Below, piece after piece: positions 29,228 to 36,363 of a stretch of 63,182 nt of DNA. This DNA is from an uncultured Pelagibacteraceae bacterium (GTDB lineage: Bacteria; Pseudomonadota; Alphaproteobacteria; Pelagibacterales; Pelagibacteraceae). The translations under genes and the position numbers were made by a program. Location of the stretch: the NCBI GenBank assembly GCA_902627045.1, contig CACOHP010000004.1, positions 1 through 63,182 on the forward strand, given 5' to 3'. How positions within the stretch are numbered: the stretch's first letter is position 1; each line of letters starts with the position of its first letter. The notes beneath the pieces were generated by a model. The model was not told where the DNA came from, made no database searches, and was given only the letters and a program-made list of their open reading frames with translations.

Positions 29228-29252
29228 AAAGGCGCTTATTATAAGCGCCTTT
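29228..29252 (-). terminator. Hairpin terminator downstream of recA
   Basis: A perfect 11-bp inverted repeat (AAAGGCGCTTA/TAAGCGCCTTT, 3-base loop) begins 25 bases beyond the recA stop. On the reverse strand the GC-rich stem ends in UUU followed by CCCCC, so the U-tract is short and termination may be incomplete. It marks the boundary between recA and the restriction-modification island. Confidence 0.7.
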
Positions 29253-29276
29253 ATAATTTAAAGATGACCTTTATTT

Positions 29277-30425
29277 CTAGTTCTTTTTGGTAGGAGTAGT
29301 CTCTTTTGCAGCTTCTTCGTTTTCGGCTACTTTCTTCTCCTTTTCAATTTTTTCAGGGCTTAATGGATTTCCCTCAATTTTCTTTGAAATCACACCAGCT
29401 TTTTCTCTAATTGCCATTTCTATTTCTGCAGCAACATTAGGGTTTTGTGCAAGATAAGTTTTTGCATTTTCTCTCCCTTGTCCAATTTTTTCACCCTTGT
29501 AAGCATACCATGCTCCTGATTTTTCAATAATATCAGCTTTAGCACCTAGGTCGACTAACTCACCCATTTTGCTAATTCCCTTGCCATACATTAAGTCAAA
29601 CTCAACAACTTTAAATGGTGGTGCAACTTTATTCTTAACTACTTTTACTCTTGTAGTATTACCAATAATTTCATCTTTATCTTTGATGGCACCAATTCTT
29701 CTAATATCCATTCTTACAGATGAATAAAATTTAAGTGCATTTCCACCCGATGTTGTTTCTGGACTTCCAAACATAACTCCAATTTTCATTCTAATTTGGT
29801 TAATAAAAATCATCATTGTGTTTGTATTTGAAATTGAACCAGTTAATTTTCTTAAAGCCTGACTCATTAATCTTGATTGAAGACCGACATGATGATCACC
29901 CATCTCTCCTTCAATTTCAGCTTTTGGAGTTAAGGCTGCAACAGAGTCAATTACAATAACTGAAATAGAGCCTGATTTTACTAATGTATCGGCGATTTCT
30001 AAAGCTTGCTCACCGGCATCTGGTTGTGAAATTAAAAGCTCTTCAGTATTAACTCCTAATTTTTTTGCATAAACTGGATCTAAAGCATGTTCTGCATCAA
30101 CAAATGCACAAATTCCACCTGCTTTTTGAGCTTCAGCAACAACTTGTAATGCTAATGTTGTTTTTCCAGAAGACTCTGGTCCATAAACTTCAATAATTCT
30201 GCCTTTAGGTAATCCACCTATTCCTAAAGCTAAATCTAAACTTAAAGATCCAGTAGATACCGACTCGATATCCATAGCTCTTTTTTCACCAAGCTTCATT
30301 ACTGAACCTTTTCCAAAATTATCTGTAATTTGGCTGATTGCAGCTTCTAAAGCTTTATTTTTCTCTTTATTTTCCAATTCTTGATTTTTAGTAGATTTAA
30401 CTACTTTTAAGTTATTTTTAGTCAT
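29277..30425 (-). CDS. recA: Recombinase A
   Basis: The 382-residue RecA filament ATPase for homologous recombination and SOS signalling. It contains Walker [10 protein letters not shown], the nearby VDAEHALD block, Walker [11 protein letters not shown], the L2-region motif [20 protein letters not shown] and a Lys/Glu-rich C-terminal tail ([20 protein letters not shown]). It is a single-gene unit between the tolC-like gene and a hairpin. A candidate SOS box lies about 50 bases upstream of the start. Confidence 0.97.
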   Translation of the reverse strand: MTKNNLKVVKSTKNQELENKEKNKALEAAISQITDNFGKGSVMKLGEKRAMDIESVSTGSLSLDLALGIGGLPKGRIIEVYGPESSGKTTLALQVVAEAQKAGGICAFVDAEHALDPVYAKKLGVNTEELLISQPDAGEQALEIADTLVKSGSISVIVIDSVAALTPKAEIEGEMGDHHVGLQSRLMSQALRKLTGSISNTNTMMIFINQIRMKIGVMFGSPETTSGGNALKFYSSVRMDIRRIGAIKDKDEIIGNTTRVKVVKNKVAPPFKVVEFDLMYGKGISKMGELVDLGAKADIIEKSGAWYAYKGEKIGQGRENAKTYLAQNPNVAAEIEMAIREKAGVISKKIEGNPLSPEKIEKEKKVAENEEAAKETTPTKKN

Positions 30426-30474
30426 TTTTTGCCTTTTTTTTTACGTTTTTTAACACTCGAATCATAAAATAAAT

Positions 30475-30489
30475 GTACACATTTTGTTC
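30475..30489 (-). promoter_or_regulatory. Candidate alphaproteobacterial SOS box upstream of recA
   Basis: On the reverse strand GAAC-N7-GTAC (on the plus strand GTAC-N7-GTTC) lies 50-64 bases before the recA ATG. The alphaproteobacterial LexA consensus is GTTC-N7-GTTC, so there is one mismatch. The position suits a LexA operator, but lexA is not in this window and an eight-base motif can arise by chance. Confidence 0.4.
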
Positions 30490-30531
30490 TCATTAGCAAG
30501 ATCTATTTATTTTAGCCTAAAAAGCCTCTTT

Positions 30532-31830
30532 TTATCGTAATTTTAGATAATCGCTGTTGAGTAAACCGATAGATTTAAGCAAATTAAATTGAGAAAGAAT
30601 AAAATTTCTCTCAGAATCGGCTAGAGAAATTTGAGCATTCAATAAAAGAGAATTAGATTGAATAACTTCAAGAGTAGTTCTGCCAGAAGAACCACTATTA
30701 TATTCTGCAGTTATACCCTCATTAGCGATTTCTGCTGCCCTTACTTGCAATTGAACAGAGTTAAGCAAACTTTTATTTGATTGAAAATTTGACCATGCGC
30801 TTGCAACATTAGTTTGATTTTGTTTAATCTCACTATCTAAAGTTAAACGTGATCTATTTTCTATATTCTTATTTTTATTTAATGATGCCAGATTTTTTCC
30901 ACCTGAATAAAATGGCCAAGTAACAGTTGCTTTTAAAGTTTCTTTTTCCTGCTCATCGTAAGTAGCGCTTAGGTCATCTGAGTAGGACTTTTCTAAAGAT
31001 AATTTTGCAGTTGGCACTAGTTCTGATCTCGCAATCGACGTATCCTCTTTCGATTGTTCATATTCCATTTCAGCAATAATTAAACCTGGATTACTTTTTT
31101 TAGATTGTTCTAAAGCTGAATTTAAGCTTCCTGGTATTTGATAACTAATTATTGAGCTTTTATCTAATGATTGAGGATCACCTAAGGGTCCAATAATATT
31201 CTCATAATTCAACTTACTAGTTAAAAGATCACTTTGAGCCTGAATGAAACTTGCTTCAGCACCTGCAAGTGAAGACTCTGATTGTGAAACATCAGATAAA
31301 CTAATTTGACCTCTTTCAAGCCTAATTCTATCTGTTTCAACTTGTCTGCTTAGAAGCTCAACGTTAGCTCTATTAATTTCTAATTTTTCATTTGCAGAAA
31401 TTAATCCAGTATATGCTGCTACGGTTTTATATAAAATATCTTGCTCTTTTTTTAAAAGTTTTGCTTTTGCTAAGTTGATACCAATTTTACTTTTTGACAA
31501 ATCAGCACCTCTACCAAAATCAAACAATGTTTGAGTAACTGAAATAGATTTAGTTTCTGTGTCTACATCGGTAATTGTAGCATTTGACCCATCTCTATTT
31601 GTTAATTTGTCAGTGTCCTCTTGGCTTTTTGAACCCTCTAAAGTAATTGTTGGAAAATAGGAGCTCATTGAGATTTTAAGTTCTTGTTCTGAGATACTGA
31701 TATTTTCTCTTTCAGCGTTTAATTCAGAATTATTTTTATAAGCTTTTTTTAAGGCTTCAGTAAATGTTTCAGCATAACTATTCGAAGCTAAAAATAAGAA
31801 ACTAAAAATAAATATTAAAAACTTTTTCAT
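30532..31830 (-). CDS. tolC: TolC-family outer membrane efflux protein
   Basis: This 432-residue protein has a signal peptide (FLIFIFSFLFLASNSYA) and two homologous halves of long amphipathic helices and beta strands typical of TolC. The start ETFTEALKKAYKNNSELNAERENI, the SVTQTLFDFGRGADLSKSK strand in the first half and TVTWPFYSGGKNLASLNKNKN in the second half are characteristic. It should form the trimeric outer-membrane exit duct for type I secretion or efflux; partner genes are not adjacent. The upstream kinase gene overlaps it by 4 bases (ATGA). Confidence 0.9.
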   Translation of the reverse strand: MKKFLIFIFSFLFLASNSYAETFTEALKKAYKNNSELNAERENISISEQELKISMSSYFPTITLEGSKSQEDTDKLTNRDGSNATITDVDTETKSISVTQTLFDFGRGADLSKSKIGINLAKAKLLKKEQDILYKTVAAYTGLISANEKLEINRANVELLSRQVETDRIRLERGQISLSDVSQSESSLAGAEASFIQAQSDLLTSKLNYENIIGPLGDPQSLDKSSIISYQIPGSLNSALEQSKKSNPGLIIAEMEYEQSKEDTSIARSELVPTAKLSLEKSYSDDLSATYDEQEKETLKATVTWPFYSGGKNLASLNKNKNIENRSRLTLDSEIKQNQTNVASAWSNFQSNKSLLNSVQLQVRAAEIANEGITAEYNSGSSGRTTLEVIQSNSLLLNAQISLADSERNFILSQFNLLKSIGLLNSDYLKLR

Positions 31831-32756
31831 TTGTTCTTATATACCGCAGATTTAATTTGATGGTTACTGTTTAGATTAATGATTATTGACGCGTATTTTG
31901 GCATATATCTAAACATATTTTGTGTAACTCTTTGATAAGTTTGCATGAAACTTAACACATCTTCTTTGCCCATAATTTTTGTCTTTAAACTTTTTTTACT
32001 TTTAATCCAAAGTTTTCTTTCTTGTTTTAATCTCCATTTTTGTAACAAACTAAAATCCTTAGCTTTCAAATAAATCAAACAATTTAATTGAGAATATAAT
32101 TTTTTATATTTTGATTTCAATTGATCGTTAACATATTTTCTCCAGATCTGTTTTTGATCTTTAGTTCTTTCCATTGAGTTAATTGTTCTTTTTAAAGTGT
32201 CATTTTTTTCAGATTTCGCACCAACACACCATCCTTCAAAGATTATTACATCGGGTTTTTTCTTTAAATCATACCAATGTTTTTTGCCAAACCTATCGTC
32301 AATAGCTTTATTAAATGTCGGTAATTTTAATCTTTTAAATGTCTTACTTTTCGACTTTTTAAAGAAATTTAACATCATATTTATATCGTGTGTTCCAGGA
32401 ACTCCTCTTGTTAAAAGCATAGGATGAACCCTTTTTGATAGGCTTATTCGCTCTTTTCTTGTTTTGTAAAAATCATCTATTGAAATTCTGAAAACATTTA
32501 ATTTGAAGTATTTACTTAAAATTATTTTAATTAAAGAGCTCGTTGTCGTTTTACCTGTGCCCTGCCCCCCAGCTAAACCAACAAAATAAGGTTTTTTTTT
32601 AACTGCTTTACTATTTATCCAAAAGCATAATGGAATTAAAAAGGACTTAATCATTCTCTCTTTATTTTTAAATTTATCAGCTTGTGTTTCTTGTGATTTA
32701 ATAAATTTTAAACAATCCTTTTTTACTTTATCAAAGCATAAACTAAATTTTTTCAT
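31827..32756 (-). CDS. P-loop kinase resembling plant-type D-glycerate 3-kinase (GLYK)
   Basis: This 309-residue protein has a Walker A motif near residues 60-71 (GLAGGQGTGKTT), then FRISIDDFYKTRKER, HPMLLTRGVPGTHDI, LPTFNKAIDDR and VIIFEGWCVGA. These are the signature blocks of the GLYK/YGR205W branch of the phosphoribulokinase-uridine kinase superfamily. The likely reaction is ATP-dependent phosphorylation of D-glycerate to 3-phosphoglycerate, which would return glycerate derived from glycolate or serine to central carbon. The substrate is inferred from family resemblance. Confidence 0.75.
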   Translation of the reverse strand: MKKFSLCFDKVKKDCLKFIKSQETQADKFKNKERMIKSFLIPLCFWINSKAVKKKPYFVGLAGGQGTGKTTTSSLIKIILSKYFKLNVFRISIDDFYKTRKERISLSKRVHPMLLTRGVPGTHDINMMLNFFKKSKSKTFKRLKLPTFNKAIDDRFGKKHWYDLKKKPDVIIFEGWCVGAKSEKNDTLKRTINSMERTKDQKQIWRKYVNDQLKSKYKKLYSQLNCLIYLKAKDFSLLQKWRLKQERKLWIKSKKSLKTKIMGKEDVLSFMQTYQRVTQNMFRYMPKYASIIINLNSNHQIKSAVYKNK

Positions 32757-32761
32757 GTAAA

Positions 32762-33124
32762 TTATTTCTTATCCAAAGGATGATTTTGGCCGTCGTTTAC
32801 TGGCACATCTTTCATGTCAAAGGTGTTTATTTCATCGACACACCCAACATTAAATCCTGTCATTGCTGGATTAATTCTTGGATTGTGATGAGTATAAATT
32901 CCACAATCAGAACAAAAATAATGTTTAGCAACTTTAGAATGGAATTGATAGAGTTTTAATTTATCTTGCCCTTTAACAATTTTGAAATCCTCATTTTTTA
33001 CCATCGACATAATTGCTCCTTTTCTTTTACATATAGAACAATTACATTTTATGACTTTAGCTAAATCTCCATCTAAATTTATTTCTGCTTCAATAGCTCC
33101 ACAATGACATACAAGTTTTTTCAT
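32762..33124 (-). CDS. GFA-family zinc protein
   Basis: A 120-residue GFA (DUF636, glutathione-dependent formaldehyde-activating enzyme-like) protein. The cysteine pattern for two zinc ions is complete: VCHCGAIEAEI, IKCNCSICKRKGA and HYFCSDCGIYTHH. Most members are not true formaldehyde-activating enzymes and their substrates are unknown. It lies 5 bases upstream of the kinase gene and 1 base after the SOUL gene, so the three are probably co-transcribed. Confidence 0.9.
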   Translation of the reverse strand: MKKLVCHCGAIEAEINLDGDLAKVIKCNCSICKRKGAIMSMVKNEDFKIVKGQDKLKLYQFHSKVAKHYFCSDCGIYTHHNPRINPAMTGFNVGCVDEINTFDMKDVPVNDGQNHPLDKK

Positions 33125-33125
33125 T

Positions 33126-33674
33126 TTATAGATTTATCCTATACATTACTTCATTTCTTTTTAAAATTGGTAAAGTAAATGGTGAATTATAAGACGCTCT
33201 TATTGGAGGACTTAAAATTGTAATATTGTCTTGTTTAAGCAGTTTTTCCAGTATGTCTTTATTTTTTAAAAAGTTTTTATCTGAAGATCTACCTGAATAT
33301 TCAATTACAGCAAAATATCCACCCTCTATAGTTAAAATTTTTATATCTGAATTAGAAGGTTTTGGTGTGTTATCTTTATTATATTTTAAAGGTAGGTAAA
33401 ATTGCATTGTCATATTTCCATTTTTAATCTCTTGAGTAACAGGGACTGTCATTTTAATTTCCTGATTTTTTTCATTGTTTCCTGAAATATAATTAAATAG
33501 TTTTCTAAAACCATTACCCTCTATAGAGTTTGTTTCAATAACTAACCGATCAGAATATTTTCTGATTTCATATTCCTTATTTTTTTTTACTACCTCGTAT
33601 TTTGCTTCTTCGTATGCCATAGTTTGAGAACTCAAAGTTAATATTGAAATTAAAATTATTAAAATTCTTTTCAT
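33126..33674 (-). CDS. SOUL-family heme-binding-like protein, exported
   Basis: The frame is open to an ATG at 33716, but the ATG at 33674 places a proper signal peptide (KRILIILISILTLSSQTMA) at the N-terminus, so that start is used here (about 182 residues). The mature part matches SOUL/HBP proteins: YEEAKYEVVKKNKEYEIRKYSDRLVIET, the middle KIKMTVPVTQE-like strand (EIKMTVPVTQEI), and ASYNSPFTLPILKRNEVMY at the end. The family binds heme or tetrapyrroles in some members. A periplasmic location is predicted. Confidence 0.85.
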   Translation of the reverse strand: MKRILIILISILTLSSQTMAYEEAKYEVVKKNKEYEIRKYSDRLVIETNSIEGNGFRKLFNYISGNNEKNQEIKMTVPVTQEIKNGNMTMQFYLPLKYNKDNTPKPSNSDIKILTIEGGYFAVIEYSGRSSDKNFLKNKDILEKLLKQDNITILSPPIRASYNSPFTLPILKRNEVMYRINL

Positions 33675-33732
33675 TTGGTATTTAATTAAACTATCTCTGG
33701 TTGAAGTTATCCACAAGCATACAAAATATAGT

Positions 33733-33787
33733 TTTGATGTTCACGTTTTGATTCACTTTTGATTCAATTACGGACTCAAAATACAAC
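33733..33787 (+). promoter_or_regulatory. Putative umuDC promoter with repeated TTTTGATTCA operator
   Basis: Three direct copies of a TTTTGAT(G)TTCA-like element begin near 33733, 33746 and 33757, giving GTTC/ATTC half-sites 11-12 bases apart. ATTC-N7-ATTC (33751-33765) and GTTC-N7-GATT (33739-33753) are each two mismatches from the alphaproteobacterial SOS box. A weak promoter, TTGATT (33759-33764), 17 bases, TACAAC (33782-33787), overlaps the last repeat. A second possible pair, TTGCGT (33792) and TATAAA (33814), would require the downstream umuD start at 33838. Confidence 0.4.
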
Positions 33788-33807
33788 CTCTTGCGTGCAT
33801 TGTATAA

Positions 33808-34233
33808 ATGGGCTATAAATTAGAACAAAACAAGAACATGAAACTAACTATTCCCTATTATCTTCATAAAGCTGGTGCTGGTTTCCCATCACCTGCCACT
33901 GATTATATCGAAGAAGATATCGATTTGAACATGCATTTAATCAAAAACGTTCCAGCTACTTTTATCATCAGAGTTCAGGGAAAATCCATGGTGGATGTTG
34001 GAATTAATGATGGAGATCTATTAGTTGTCGATAAAAGCTTAAAACCAAAAAACTTTTCAACCGTTATTGCAAACGTTCACGATGAGCTTGTGGTTAAGAC
34101 TTTGGTTCAAGAAAGAGATAAAAAATTTCTATCATCTGGATCTAAAAATTTTTCAGACAGAATTTTAATTAATGAAGAAGAGGATATTTTTATTTGGGGG
34201 GTTGTGACTTATGTCATCCATTCAACGTACTAA
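33808..34233 (+). CDS. umuD: UmuD-like SOS mutagenesis protein (S24 peptidase)
   Basis: This 141-residue protein is a LexA/UmuD-type self-cleaving serine protease, whose processed form partners UmuC to make DNA polymerase V. With the start at 33808, the cleavage site Ala24-Gly25 (HKAGAGFPSPA), nucleophile Ser60 (QGKSMVDVGINDGD) and general-base Lys97 (ELVVKTL) fall at exactly the E. coli UmuD positions, which supports this start. The ATG at 33838 is an alternative. The cleavage site is Ala-Gly, as in LexA, instead of Cys-Gly. The gene overlaps umuC by 23 bases. Confidence 0.93.
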   Translation: MGYKLEQNKNMKLTIPYYLHKAGAGFPSPATDYIEEDIDLNMHLIKNVPATFIIRVQGKSMVDVGINDGDLLVVDKSLKPKNFSTVIANVHDELVVKTLVQERDKKFLSSGSKNFSDRILINEEEDIFIWGVVTYVIHSTY

Positions 34234-35488
34234 AAAAATAGGATTAGTCGACTGTAATTCTTTCTATGTTTCTTGTGAAAGATTATTTAATCCTAAAATA
34301 AGAAAAAAACCAGTTGTCGTATTATCTAATAATGATGGCTGTATCATCTCTAGATCTAATGAAGCAAAGGCGTTAGGAATTAAAATGGGTGAGCCCTACT
34401 TTAAAGCAAAAAATATTATTGTAAAAAATAAGGTTGAAGTTTTTTCATCAAATTATTCGTTATACGGAGATTTATCTAGAAGAGTAATGAGAACTCTTAA
34501 AAGATTTAATACTGAAATAGAGGTTTATTCGATTGATGAGGCATTTATAGATTTATCCAATTTTCCAGACTCAGAGGTTGAAAAGGTTGGAAAAGAAATT
34601 AGACAAACAGTTTTACAATGGACTGGTATTCCAACTAGTATTGGTATCGCTAAAACTAAAACTTTAAGTAAAGTTGCAAATCATATTGCAAAGAAAAAAC
34701 AATCAGGGGTCACAAGTTTAATTGGTATTGAAAATTTAGATCCAATTTTAGAAAAAGTGGAAATTAATGATGTGTGGGGTGTTGGCAGACAGCTTACAAA
34801 GTTTTATCAAAAGAACGGCATCTATAATGCAAAACAACTTAAGAATAAATCAAATACCTGGATTAAAAAATGTTCTAATGTTTTAAGCTCGAGAACTGCA
34901 ATGGAACTTAGAGGAGTTCCTTGTATCAATTTAGAAACTACTCAAACTAAAAGAAAGAGCTGTGTCGTTTCAAGATCATTTGGTAAAAGAATAGAAAGTT
35001 TTCAAGAATTAAAAGAAGCAGTTGCTAATTATTGTTTGAATGCTTCTGAAAAAATTAGATCAGAGTCTTTAGTCGCAAAAGCGATTACTGTATTTGTTAG
35101 AACCAGTCCGTTTCAAAGAGATTATGGTTATTATTCAAATTCGAAGACTATTGATTTTCCAATTGCAACTAACAATAGTCTCGAAACTGTTAAAACTGCA
35201 ATCGCAATACTTGAAAGTATATTTAGAAATGGTTGTCGGTATCAGAAAGCAGGAGTTATGCTTACAGGATTACGAGATGATGATGGTAGAAAAAATTTAT
35301 TCTCATCAGAAAAAGATGAAAAAATAAAAACTTTAATGCAATCAATTGATAATACTAATTACAGGTATGGTAGATCAACTTTAAGTCTTGCAAGTGCTGG
35401 GGTTCATAAAAAATGGAATATGAGAAGACAATATTCTTCTAAAATAGATACTGCCGATTTTTATTGTTTGCCAACGATTAGAGCCTAA
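34211..35488 (+). CDS. umuC: DNA polymerase V catalytic subunit (Y-family)
   Basis: The 425-residue protein is full length for UmuC. The Y-family active site is intact: GLVDCNSFYVSCERLFNP and YSIDEAFIDLS supply the catalytic acidic residues, VVLSNNDGCIISRSNEAK follows, and PTSIGIAKTKTLSKVANHIAKK and the helix-hairpin-helix DVWGVGRQL come next. The C-terminal tail (RSTLSLASAGVHKKWNMRR) matches UmuC rather than DinB. It performs error-prone translesion synthesis with UmuD'. It is convergent with the lyase-like gene, overlapping by 4 bases. Confidence 0.96.
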   Translation: MSSIQRTKKIGLVDCNSFYVSCERLFNPKIRKKPVVVLSNNDGCIISRSNEAKALGIKMGEPYFKAKNIIVKNKVEVFSSNYSLYGDLSRRVMRTLKRFNTEIEVYSIDEAFIDLSNFPDSEVEKVGKEIRQTVLQWTGIPTSIGIAKTKTLSKVANHIAKKKQSGVTSLIGIENLDPILEKVEINDVWGVGRQLTKFYQKNGIYNAKQLKNKSNTWIKKCSNVLSSRTAMELRGVPCINLETTQTKRKSCVVSRSFGKRIESFQELKEAVANYCLNASEKIRSESLVAKAITVFVRTSPFQRDYGYYSNSKTIDFPIATNNSLETVKTAIAILESIFRNGCRYQKAGVMLTGLRDDDGRKNLFSSEKDEKIKTLMQSIDNTNYRYGRSTLSLASAGVHKKWNMRRQYSSKIDTADFYCLPTIRA

Positions 35489-36354
35489 TTTATATTTGAT
35501 AAATCTAAATTTAATCCATTAGATTTTAATAATTTTAAAAGTTTTTCTTTTTTGTTAGTTCTAAATAAAGTGTCATAGTAAACAACTTGTGTAGGATAAT
35601 TTTCATATCCTTGATTATTCCAATTCCATCTTGTAATCCAACTATGATAAATTCCAAATTTATTGAAAAATTGTCCTCCATACCCAGTTCTTCCGTCATA
35701 TTCATTGTAAAGAACATCGTTTACATACATTTTGACAAATCCTTTTCCAGCTTTTTTTCCCATTTTTGCATGAAAAATAATTGTGGTCCACTTATCCCTC
35801 ATATCATCAATGAATAAATGTTTATTTATTTTTCCTCGAACATCACGTCCATTAACAGGAAAATATCTTGGCTCTAAAACTCCATTCTTTACTCTCAACA
35901 TCATTCTTGGATGTCTTTGTTGATTGGTGTTTCCCCATTCATATATTTGAAAAAGAGAGGTGCTTACTGGCTCAACAGATTTAAAATCATTAGGTAGATA
36001 AATACTTACTGATATCCATTTTTCTCCAGTGTATCTTTTGTCTGAAGAATATTCACTTCGAGCCCGGTCTCCTCCACCATGACCTACGACAGCATCTCTA
36101 CCATTGTTTTTACAATCAGAGTAATCACCCTCTTTGTCTCTTCCACAATCCTTAGGTAATAAAGTAATCTTCCATGCCTTTTTTCCTAAAGCTGGTGAAG
36201 TTACAGTTTCTCTAAATTTTTTAAGTTTTTTACCTGTAGCTACACTTTTTTTCCATTGAATATTTGTAATTTCTCTAGCATTAACTTCTTTTGAAAAATT
36301 AAGACCCCCAGCAATTACTATAATAAGAAATAATATTAATAAAATTTCTCTCAT
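35485..36354 (-). CDS. Exported polysaccharide-lyase-like protein (heparin lyase I type)
   Basis: The 289-residue product has a signal peptide (LLILFLIIVIAGGLNFSKEVNA) and a beta-jelly-roll-like pattern. RARSEYSSDKRYTGEKWISVSIYLPNDF, SLFQIYEWGN, HPRMMLRVKNGVLEPRY, KWTTIIFHAKMGKKAGKGFVKMYVNDVLYNEYDG and KFGIYHSWITRWN match the block order of the polysaccharide lyase family related to heparin lyase I and alginate lyases. It would act in the periplasm or outside on an acidic glycan. The exact substrate is unknown and catalysis is unproven; a non-catalytic lectin-like role is possible. Confidence 0.65.
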   Translation of the reverse strand: MREILLILFLIIVIAGGLNFSKEVNAREITNIQWKKSVATGKKLKKFRETVTSPALGKKAWKITLLPKDCGRDKEGDYSDCKNNGRDAVVGHGGGDRARSEYSSDKRYTGEKWISVSIYLPNDFKSVEPVSTSLFQIYEWGNTNQQRHPRMMLRVKNGVLEPRYFPVNGRDVRGKINKHLFIDDMRDKWTTIIFHAKMGKKAGKGFVKMYVNDVLYNEYDGRTGYGGQFFNKFGIYHSWITRWNWNNQGYENYPTQVVYYDTLFRTNKKEKLLKLLKSNGLNLDLSNIN

Positions 36355-36363
36355 CTTTTTGTA

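Noticed and set aside
29228..29252. Hairpin beside the methylase island as an attachment site or transposon end
   Set aside because: There is no matching copy near alaS and no integrase or transposase; it fits a recA terminator.
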